Assembly: GCF_033118175.1 (NCBI RefSeq) | Contig: NC_083711.1 | Coordinates: forward strand, 49,176,001-49,240,000 | Length of the DNA: 64,000 nt | From: Dama dama | Taxonomy: Eukaryota > Chordata > Mammalia > Artiodactyla > Cervidae | Direction: 5' to 3' | Position numbers and translations under genes: made by a program | Shown: positions 43,953 to 55,900 of the stretch, one piece after another | How positions within the stretch are numbered: the first letter of the stretch is position 1 | Layout of the letters: each line of letters begins with the position of its first letter | Notes under the pieces: generated by a model | Database searches by the model: none | What the model saw: only the letters and a program-made list of their open reading frames with translations | What the model was told of the DNA's origin: nothing

Positions 43953-46900
43953 CTAATGAGAGAAAAGACAATGTAATCACTTCAGCAGTATAATTCAAAT
44001 TTGCTCAACATTCATTTTTCTAAGGAATGAGAAATTGCTAACTTTTTAAAATAACAGCTTTAGTGAGACATAATTCACATAACATACAATTCACCTAAGG
44101 TATTCAACTGAATGATCTTCAGTATATTCAAAGTTGTGCAACCATCACCACAATCAATTTCATAGTATTTTCATTAAACTGCTAACTTTCGAACATCAAA
44201 ATTAAACACCGTTATGTTCTGCTACAATTCATGTTTAAGTGAATTAGTGCAAACAGAATTAGTAAACAATGATTCAGTACAACACAGAAGTCAGCTTGGT
44301 TTGAACAAAATCTTCTCCGGCATGTTATTATTTTGTACTATTAAAACAAACACCAAGGCCAGCAGTAAATGAAGACTCTCAGATAAAAAACAGAAAATTC
44401 TACAGAAGTACCTTCTTTTAGTCTAAGAAAACAGCCAATTTAGTGGTTTCAAGAATTGCTACATTTTCCATTATGTTAAGCTTAACAAGGAAGGTGCGAC
44501 TGCAAAGACAATTCTGCCTATCTTCAAGAAAATAAATAAATGCTGAAGACTACCCTAGATCATGTTTATAAATTTGATGAAACTATTAGAAGCTAGATGT
44601 AAGAAGGACATACTTAAAAAGGAAATTAAGAATCCCAGGGTTTAAAGCGGAAATGATGGGCTGACTGTGATTCTAGGAGCATATGTCAGTGGAGATTTAA
44701 CTGTGCAAGTATTTTTATTAGAATTAATGTTGTTTTTCTTAGGCCCAGTTACAAAGTTCCACCGGTTTTGAGTGATCAACCTGAAACCTATTTTCTTCTA
44801 CCCACAGTCTGTTATATTAGTGCACAAATTTGTGAAACACAAGGTTTAGCTTTTTGAGTTCCCCACCCCCTAGGAATCTTCAGTGGTGCTACAGCCTAAA
44901 TGAGAAGTGTACTCTACAGACTGAGGCTACATAAAGTAGAATTACATAGCAGATTCAGAATATGTTATGTAATAAGACTCTCTGGATAATCTAAAAACAA
45001 AATCAAATCTCTTTGGAAAGAATATTAGAAGATCAGAATTGTCATCCTATAAGGCAGTTCCAGTGTAGAATAAAAAAGGAGAAAAAACATAACAACACAT
45101 TTAGTGGTTTCCATAATGTATACCATCTTCTACTATAATCAATTCTCCCCCATTATACCAAAAGTTACAACTGCATACTATAACCTTCATGCTTTGAAAG
45201 TACATTTAAGGATTATCTAAACAAGCTTCTGGTCAAAAATACTCTATTCCTACAGCCATCTTCATAAATAATACTGGTTATGACTGAAGTAATAAGCTAA
45301 CAGTTAAAAAAACAAAAAAGAGTGATTCCTTGCTATTTAAAACTCTTTTTACTGTTGCTACAGTTCCTATAGAATCTCTGAGGAGCTAGAAAATAATACC
45401 CAATCGTGTCATTGTACTTATGTAGCTGATGGTTTTCTGAGATTCTTCAATCCACAAGTCTTTGGTCTTGAAATTTTTCTTCAAATTTGTCTGTCTTATT
45501 CTCTCTCTGCCTTGAATCCATCTGCGACTCCAACTATATGTAAATCAGACTTTTTGACTGTACCACACTTGTCTCTTTTGCACTTTTCTCTTCTTTACAT
45601 TCTTTTTCCTTTCTTAGCTACAGTGGGATACTTTCTAGTGTCCTTTTTTAAAGTTCCCTAATCCTGTCTTCTGTCGTATTCAGTCTGCTATTAAACCCAT
45701 CCAATAAGTTCTTAATTTCAGATATATCAGTATGCACTTTCAGTTCTAGAATGTCCACTCAACATTTTTTTTAAAGCAGATTCCATTTTCACCCATTTTG
45801 TTCATCTCTATTTTCTCCAATAAGTTAATCAAATTATTTTAAAGTTCTTATCTTTTAACTCTAATATTTGGGTTATATATGGTTCTATGCCTTTTTTTTT
45901 TTCTTTCTTGATCACCTCTAACATTTTCCTGCTTCTTTGCTTGCCCAGTAATTTGTGATTATATGCTAGTAACTGTGAATAAAAAACTTATTTATATCTT
46001 TACATACCTTAAAGAAGCTTTCCACATATTGCAGTAAATACACACCACAATCACTGCTATTATCCTGTTTAGGAACTTTAGGGCACAGGTCCACCATGTT
46101 TGTTTTGCTGAATTCACGATGAGTTTTTCGTTTAACTTCCCATTCTACCTCTAAATACCTTAAATCAAAAAAAAGTAGAGTGACTTGAACAGAAATTTCT
46201 TTACTATTATGTAAACTTTCACAAAGATGCAGAAACATCTGCTGCCAAATATGTTGCCTCTAGCCACATTTCAAAAGATTTAAACGTTAACAGCGCAAAT
46301 TATAACTTGTGAGGCTTCAAAAATGCTAATAAAATCATCTGAGTTTCAAACTAAAAACTAGACTTTTGTCAACAACTTAATTTTTACAACTCACATATAT
46401 GAGATTATAGTAAAATCATCATTACTTACTCCCGTAAATTCTGAACTGTGCTTTGTATAGAAGCAGCTTTCAAGGAATCTAGTATGAGAATGCATGGCCT
46501 ATGAAAAGCAAAGAAAGAAATCAAGATGTATGTATTTGTAATATGAAATAAACCTAAATATCTGAAATATGTATTACAGCATGTACGCACCTTTTACACA
46601 TTTTCTTTGGTACTGTCACGTTCATCTCAGGACTCTGAAATAACATGAATTTTTATGACTTTGAAATTAAAGCTAGTTTGAATAAATAAACTTTCAATCA
46701 TTTTTAAAAATGTTTCAAATAACTTTAAAATAAGAGTTCTTTTCATCATCTCAAGTAAGCCAATTTTGTTTTTAAAATTTATTATTATCTGTCACTGGTG
46801 AAAAAGTTTATAAACTTTTACATGTGACCTTAAGAAGTTATGGAGCTTTAACATAGCCTAAAAAACAAACTGGAACTTGAATTACTTGTATTCAGAGTTG

Positions 46901-49900
46901 CCATCTTAAAAAAGTAAACAAGTTAATTGAATCTGTCCTTAATCACATTTTCTTAACAAAGTAAATGAAGTCAGTAGAGACAGACTTCTTCCCTTTGAAG
47001 CACAAGAAGCAAAGTATTAATGTATATTAAGGGACAAGAGAGGGCTTCCCTTGTGGTTCAGCTGCCTGAACCACAGGCAGCTGAAAAGAATCCGCCTGCA
47101 ATGTGGGAGACCTGGGTTCAATCCCTGGGTTGGGAAGATCCCCTGGAGCAGGGAAAGGCTACGCACTCCAGTATTCTGGCCTGGAGAATTCCATGAACTG
47201 TATAGTCTATGGGGCTGCAAAGAGCTGGACACAACTGAGCAACTTTTCACTTTCACTTTCAAGGACAAGAGATGGGGTATTTTGTTATTTTTGCTGATAA
47301 ATTTAAGAATCAATAGATCAAATTTTCTTTAATATGCAGAACTTCTCAGTTACCTTTATTATGCTAATATTACAGTAAATCTCAAGGAGGGAAATAGAAC
47401 ACAGGATTTACTCAGCTTAACTGATTTTAAAATCCTCTTTATCATAAATGCATCTTAAAACAGAACTCAATTTGGGAAACCTGGCTGTAGAAGCAAGAAG
47501 AAACTCCCCTATTCTGCCACCAAGATATTAAAGAAGAAAACCTCCTTCCTTCTGCCCACTCTGTTCCAGTGACAATAAAGACATAAGCCTTTGCCAGCGA
47601 GGCTACTGCTATCTGTATGTATAAAAAAATAATCAGGTGACTACCTTAATCAATTAAGATAGCAAATCTAGACTATAAATATCAGTTTTGAGGTCCATTT
47701 GAAGAAAAGTTAACAGTAACTATCTTAGCCACAGAAGTCATATGGATTAACCGTGAGTCTACTTTGAATGATTTTTACCAACAATTTATAAAAACAGAAA
47801 GTGGAATGTAAAATATTTTACAGGAGGTGGTGACCAAAACCATCCCAAAGAAAAAGAAATGCAAGAAGACAAAGTGGTTGTCTGAGGAGGCTGAGAAAAG
47901 AAGAGAAGCAAAACGCAAGAGGAAAAGAGAAAGATATATCCAACTGAATGCAGAGTTCCAGAGAATAGTAAGGAGAGATAAGAAAGTTTTCTTATGTAAC
48001 CAATGCAAAGAAATAAAGGGAAACAATAGAATGGGAAAGACTAGCGATCTCTTCAAGAAAATTGGAGATATCAAGAGAACATTTCATGCAACAATGGGCA
48101 TGAAAAAGAAACAGTAAGGACCTAACAGAAGCAGAAGGGAGCTGCCATTAAAGAGTGGCAGCAAGAATACACAGAACTATACAAAAAAAGGTCTTAATGA
48201 CCTGGATTAATGGCCTGTATAACCATGATGGTATGGTCACTCACCTAGAAACAGAAAACCTGGAGTGTCAAGTCAAGTGGGCTTTAGGAAGCATTACTAT
48301 GAACAAAGCTAGTGGAGGTGATGGAATTCCAGCAGAGCTAATTCAAATCCTAAAAGATGATGCTGTTAAAGTGCTCACTCAATATGCCAGCAAATTTGGA
48401 AAACTCAGCAGTAGCCACAGGACTAGAAAAGGTCAGTTTTCAATCCAATCCCAAAGAAGGGCAATGCCAAAGAATGTTCAAACTATCACACAATTGCATT
48501 CATTTCACATGCTAGGAGAGTAATACTCAAAACCCTTTGAGCTAGGCTTCAGCAGTATGTGAACTGAGAACTTCCAGATGTACAAGTTGGATTTAGAAAA
48601 GGCAGAGGAAATAGAGATCAAATTGCCAACATTCGTTGGATCATAAAGAAAGCAATGGAATTCCAGAAAAACATCCACTTCTGCTTCACTGACTACACAA
48701 AAAGCCTTTCACTGTGGAAAATTCTTAAAGACATGGGAATACCAGACCACCTCACCTGTCTCCTGAGAAACCTGTATATGGGTCAAAAAGCAACAGTCAG
48801 AACTGGACATGGAACAACAGAAAGGTTCAAAATTGGGAAAGGAGTATGTCAAGGCTGTCTACTGTCACCCTGTTTATTCAAAGGAACAAGTGGAAACAGT
48901 GACAGGTTTTCTTTTCTTAGGCTCCAAGATCACTGTGGATGGTGACTGCAGCCATGAAAAGACACTTGGTCCTTGGAAGGAAAGTTAGACAAACCTAGAC
49001 CGTGTATTAAAACCAAAGACAGCACTTTGCTGACAGAAGTTTGTCTAGTCAAAGCCATGGTTTTTCCAGTGGTCATGTACAGATATGAAGAGCAGGAAAT
49101 TAAAGAAGGCTGAAAGTGAAAGTCACTCAGTTGTGTAAGCCTCTTTGCAACTCCATGAACTATACAGTCCATGGAATTCTCTAGACTAGAATACTGGAGT
49201 AGGTATCCTTTCCCTTCTCCAGGGGATCTTCTCAACCCAGGGATCGAATCCAGGTCTCCCCCATTGCAGGCGGATTCTTTACCAGCTTAGCCACAAGGGA
49301 AGCCCAAAGAAGGCTGAGCACTGAAAAACTGATGCTTTTGAATTGTGTTGTTGGACAAGACTCTTGAGAGCCCCTGGACTGCAAGGAGATCAAACCAGTC
49401 AATCCTAAAGGAGATCAACCATGAATATTGATTACAGGACTGATGCTGAAGATGAAGCTCCAATACTTTGACCACCTGATACAAAGAACTGTCTCACTGA
49501 AAAAGACCCTGATGCTGGGAGAGACTGAGGGCAGGAAGAGAAGGAGGCAACAGAGGATGAGATGGTTGGATAGCATCACCAACTCAATGGACATGGATTT
49601 GAGCAAACTCTGGGAGATAGTGAAGGACAGGGAAGTCTGGCATGCTGTAGTCCACGAGATCACAGAGTCGGATATGACAGCAACTGAACCACGATTATTG
49701 CAAAAACTGATGAAATGATGAAGAATAAAAGTATATTTTCCCATAGAAATTGGAAAATTAGCTGACCAAGATGATCAGATAAACTACTAAATAAATGAAT
49801 CTAGGAAGTTAAAGTAAGATAAACAGATGCAAAAAGAAAGACAATTTCCCTTGATCTCTTCCCTATACCAACAAAATAAATCAAAGAATCATAAATCAGC

Positions 49901-52900
49901 ATAATTTAATCGTATGGTCCACCTGTATCTGTCATACCCTACACCTAGCTATGCCTTGTTTGAGACACAGAATTGTACATTCATGAGTTTCCCTCCCTCC
50001 ATATTCATAAAAGCCCACTTACTTGAGAATCTTCTGTACCCGAGGACAGTGCTGAAGCAGTATGCAGATTGTTATCTACTCAGAAATAACAGAGCAGTTA
50101 TGTGTGTTTATTTTATGTCTGCCACAAAGTAGTGGGATAAAAACTGTAATGTGTGTGCACACCAGTAGTTAAAGGAAAAAGAATACCTGGGACTACTCAG
50201 TGTTTTTTTTAATGGTTAATATTACCAAAAAAATCCAAGTGATAGATAAAACAGACAATGCTTCATTAGCTGTCATCAGACAATACATAAACCCTACAGA
50301 CAAATCTTGAAATACCAGTTAGCTGGGCCAGTTTCTTATAAAAAGACAACGTTCATAGAATGCTCATTTATCAAAATCTCTGCTGTTTTAATGCAGAGGA
50401 GCATTAATTCACCTAGTAACAATTCTTCTAACATATGATCACAGGGTGTTGCATAAATACACTTTTACAGCACAGGAGAATTAGACAAAATTGCAAATAA
50501 TCACGTTACTTTTTCAGTTTTTCTTTCTCCCACAAAAGATACAGGTTTTGGCTAGTATTAATGTTAATGACTAATATTAATTCTGCTTGCTGCTTAGGCT
50601 TACAGCTATAAAATATAGTTTGATTTTTTTCTCAAAGAAAGGAGGCTTATTTACCTACTTAAGATCTATCTGGGTTGCAACATAAAAATCATGGAAGAAA
50701 GCGACCCCTCTATCACCTAGCCAAATTGCTAATGTCAACACGGCCTGTCCTGATTCATACCAAGAGAAAGGAAAAAAGGGGCAGATTTCAAGTTATGCCT
50801 GAAGATACATGATGTGAATTCTTAGCAAGAATATGTTATAAAAAGTGCTATGATAAACTTGATAGAACAGTATAACTTGAGAATTACACTTTGTTTATAC
50901 ATGAGTCTGGGTATCATGAAAATTCCAGACACTTCTTCTAATAAACTAAATGATAAGAAGTAACTATACTATTTATACTATCTTTCAACCCCATATTGTT
51001 CTCCATAACCATTTTACTGTTGCTATCATTATTAAAACACGATCCACATTAGGTTTATCACCTATTGTTCTGCTGCCATGTTGGGATTCCTCAGCCTGGG
51101 AGTGCTGGGGTATAGTTTGTGGAAAATCTTCATACACAACTTCTTCTAACCATGGAAAACAAATGACTGCAAGATACCAGTGAGACCTGTTGAAAAAGAA
51201 ATATAATCTTAACACAAAATCTAAACAATATAGAAGAATATGTTCTAGAACTATAGCTCAGAAGGTGGGTATGACAAATATTAATTCTGAATAAGTTCAC
51301 TGTAATATCCGAACACACATTTCACAACTAATTTAAAAAGTACTAAGACTTCTTAGGGTAAAATCTGAGTAATTCAAATTTACTTTTATATAATTAATAT
51401 TTCCTGTTGAGGATCTGCTTTAATAAATAAACAGAGCACCATCTTTTTTCTTTTAGTGTTAAAAGAGTTTGTTCTCTTAAATACTTGAAGATTCACCCTG
51501 AATGCTTTTCCTTTTTTGTTTAGAAAATCTTTTCTTGAGTACCCCTCACCTCCAAAAAAAAAAATTCTATGCCTCAGTCATTATAGTCTTGTGGGCATTT
51601 GTCATTTTATTTTTTTCAATATATACAACATAAGCACCATCAAACCAAAATTCAAAACAAAAAAACTCATTTATTTTAGCTACTTCCTTAGAAAAAAATT
51701 TAAACATAACACCTTGATTGATATACCCATACTTTTTTTTACTGATTACAAACCTAAAAATGCACAAAGTACTTTTCTCCACCCTCCAATTTTTTTTTAA
51801 ATAATCTGAAATACTCACGACTCATTTACAGGCACAAAGATGTAATCTTTGTTAAAGATGTTTATGTGACGAGTCCATGTTCTTACTCTCTTATGTCTTC
51901 TCTGAGCCATTCTGGGAATAAAAATATAGATATATTTGGTAGAAAAAAAATTCAAAATTTAAGATAAGAATAACCATCTTCTTCAAGATACATAATATTT
52001 AACAGACTGGAAAATGTGCTTTTATTAACATCTGGCTGTTTTTAAATATGACCACTATTTATAAACATAAAATAATGGATAAGAGAAAGGCAGCAATTCA
52101 TAAAATGCTCTATAGATTCTAAAAGTGTCTGAACAACTGAATATGAACAGCTATGCCTATTTATTCTGATATAAAATATTATCATTAAACCTTAACAGAA
52201 CTGTCTAAATGCTGTATGTGTGATGAGGGAGTTGTTAAAACTTAACCGAAGAGGAGGGGTGAGGTATATATTCTTAAATTTTTAAAGATGAAATTCTTCT
52301 CCCTTTATCTCATTTATAAGAATATTATAGGACAAGGAATACCCTGGCAGTTCAGTGGTTAAGGCTTTGCTTTCCAATGCAAGGGATGCAGGTTCAATCC
52401 CTGGTCTGGGAGTTAAGATTCCACATGCCTCCTGGCCAAAAAACCAAAACATAAAACAGAAGCAATATTGTTGTAACAAATTCAATAAAGACTTTAAAAA
52501 TGGTCCACATTAAACAAACAAACAAAAGAACATTATAGGACAATGAGTTAAGCATATGCACCATCCATCTTTTATTTTATTTCTTTGATAAATACTGGAT
52601 TCTTAAGAATAATGAAAATCACTCACACTGCCCTAAGGGAATTTACAAAATAATGAAGACAGAAAAAAACCTACAACAAATAACTAAAATGTAAGTTTCA
52701 TAAGGGATACAAATGAATTATGGTGATGGTATCTAAGAAAATCATCAAGAATGAATCCTTTTCATGCACCAAGAATGAATTCCTTTTCTTTATGTCACTA
52801 GGATGTTAAAGAAGGAAGATATCAAACCAAGTTTGGATGTCAAAGAAGGTTCTAGGAAAGGGATGGCATTTCACAGTTGCATAAAGGAGGTTATGGTATG

Positions 52901-55900
52901 ACATCTGGCTCAGTCCCAGGAAGGACCTCTTTTTAGTTAGAAAATTAAACAAACAATGGTTTGTTCTTATATATTTATATACCAAGTAACACAGTTTTGC
53001 TCTATCCCTGGCCATGAGAATATCTAACCAAACTTACGGGAGCAGATGTTGGGAGTAAAATGCAATCTAGAACAGGATAAAAGATGTGGGAGGAATCAGA
53101 CACTATGCAAAAGAACAACTTTGTAAAATAATGAGTCATATGTTTACCAAGTTTTCTTATTTCAAAGTGATCCAACCATTACAATGATTATAAATAATTA
53201 TTTTTACCCAGTGCAGAATCTCTGTTGTCCATTTAAAAAATCTTAAAAGAGACAGCTGGTTTTCTTTTGTTTTATGTTGGTGTTTGATAAATTTCCTGAT
53301 TATGCTAACCTTACTTCACTGGGAATACATCAGACATTGGATGGAACAAGGATGATAAGAGGGAATATAGGGCCACAATATGATCTCTTACTCTCTGTTC
53401 CTAACTAACTGGAAAATTCTCAATTAAATGTCTAACAGTTCTCTCCCTGTTCAATAACATACATTATTATCTTTTGTTCTGAGTTCCTAGTATGTTCTCA
53501 GAACTGAGCAAAATGTACCAGGTATACAGTAAATGGCAACCCACTCCAGTACTCTTGCCTGGAGAATCCCATGGAGGGAGGAGCCTGGTGGGCTACAGTC
53601 CATGGGGTTGCAAAGAGTCGGACACGACTGAGCGACTTCACTCACTCACTTATAGAGTAAAAGAGAAAACAGATGCGGTCCCTGACCTCACGGAGCTTAT
53701 ATTTTAGAATGAGAAACTGAAAACAAACAAACAAACATAAAAATTACTAGAAATAGTTTTAAAATAAACTAAAAAAGTACCAAGAGAGAAAAAAAAAAAA
53801 GTGCCAGAAGAAGAAATTTCCGTCAGAAAACAGCAAAGAGCTTAGCATATTCAAAACTTAAAAGGAGGCAGGCTGAGCTGAAGGATGGTAAATGAAGGGA
53901 GAGAATGTTGTGAGATGAGTTTAGGGAGATGGACAGGAGTGGCTCTTGCTCAATCTCATAAACCACAGTAACGACTGTGTCTATCGTTTAATCTGCTATT
54001 TCCTAACATTGATAGCTTGAGCTTCCCGTAGGATTCACTGGCCATCAATTATGGTTTGTATCCCTCGCAAGTTTGTTTCTGGATTCTTTTTATTTTTTTA
54101 AACCAATCTGTGGGGATTCTTTATGTGAATACTAACTATATACGCATTGGCCAAGCATTAGTATGAGCATTGGTGTATGTGTATGTGTATGTGTATGTAT
54201 GTGTTCATGTGTATATGGGTGCGTGTATATGAAGATGTGTTATGCATAAGATACGTGTAATATCTATATTACCCTGGAAGAAGGCACTCATCTAACTTAG
54301 TTTTGTCTTATGTTTATATATGATCAGGCATATAACATCTAAGTTTTTTCTAATTTTTTAATCAAAAAAAAATTTAAATACAGCAGAATCTACCTTTTCA
54401 TTTCCTCAGTTTCTAGGTAGGTATGCCAACTGCATAATCTCCACACTGACTAGTAATCTTAACACAAAATGTGGGATTAAGTGTAGGGTGCCAACCATCA
54501 ATCTCTATACACATAAAATAAGAGAGGAGGGCATGAGAAATATTAAATATCTCATCTGTTTACTACAGCTTCCCCTTCCATATCTCCCCCCTCCGTTAAC
54601 CCTAATTATAAGGAATATTTTCATACTGTGATTTTCTCCTTAGTTGATCCTGGAAGGCCTTGTCTACCAGCACAAATTTCAAACCTATAAAGACACTCAA
54701 AATATGGATGACCACACATTCCAGTTTGTATAAGTATAAAACCAATATACACAGGTTGCCTAGTGTAGCTATTAATAGAGCCTCCTTTTACTCACTCAAG
54801 TGTTCCAATTTAGACCATAAATTATATAGCTGCAATACTATAAATAAGAGAAAGAGCTTGAACTTTGTAATTGGAAAGCTATATCCAACTTCTGATAACT
54901 TATCTAACTTTTTTAAGCTTCAGTTCACAACAATGGCCATTTATCTCATAAGACTATTGTAGAATCAAACAATCACCTTCTGTTCACTGTCCTGGTTCCA
55001 AGCAGGTACTCAATAAATGTTAATAGTCTCTCTATTGCTATTATTTTTCTCCAGCAACACAACAAACTCAGTTTACCCATTTAATCATCTTTTCAGTTGC
55101 CTATTACTCCTATTATTTTAAAGGGATGAAACAACTCTCACAGCCATTTTTTTGAAGGCAGTCCAGTAAAACAAAAACATCTCTGGACTAACGGTTAAAA
55201 GAGAAAGATCTAAATACCATCAGTTCTGTCACTTTATCAGAGTTCTGACAATCTTCATTGGCCTGCTTCCTCATCTGAAAAATGCCTTGTATATCTAAAA
55301 GCTCTGTTCTATACAGAAATGTACCTTGTAAAGTGGTAGACAAATGTTTACATTAACTTTAAAAAAAAAATAGAAACCACTAATTTTATCATACACCTAC
55401 CACACAGATGATCACACAAAGTATTACGGGTGGGGAGAGAGGCGAAATGGCTCTCTGCTCACAACTATTCAAGTTACTGCTAAGATAAAAAAATCACTCC
55501 TCCTTCTTTTTTGCCTATCCCCAACCACTGCTCAGACCCTGATGCTGGGAAAGACTGAAGGCGGGAGGAGAAGGGGACGACAGAGGATGAGACTGTTGGA
55601 TGGCATCACTGACTCAGTGGACATGAGTCTGGGTAGATTCTGGGAGTTGGTGATGGACAGGGAGGCCTGGCGTGCTGCAGTCCATGGGGCTGCGGGGAGT
55701 CGGACACGACTGAGCGACTGAACTGAACTGAACCACTGCTCTGTAAGTTTTAGAATTAATCAAAAAACTAATTGGACAGAAATTCAGCTAAATTGTGGGG
55801 ACATAGTATTTTTTATAATGTTACCTCAGTTTAATTAAACAGTAGTATGTTAGTGAGAGTGCAACCAGGAAAACATAAATCTTCATATATATTTAAGACA

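Larger units (their letters stand above)
43953..46007 (-). other. SENP7 intron before the terminal exon
   Basis: Contains an old repeat at about 44045-44170 and a minus-oriented old L1 at about 45385-45985, which ends some 20 bp from the donor of the Cys exon. The rest is unique or unrecognised. Confidence 0.75.
46635..50022 (-). other. SENP7 intron with Bov-tA and BovB
   Basis: Holds a Bov-tA (47042-47262) and a long BovB (47820-49688) that carries its own Bov-tA. About 46640-47030 and 47275-47815 are unrecognised. Confidence 0.75.

Noticed and set aside
47827..48117. Lys/Arg-rich 96-codon frame resembling a nucleic-acid-binding protein
   Set aside because: It is the basic linker region of BovB, ahead of its reverse transcriptase.
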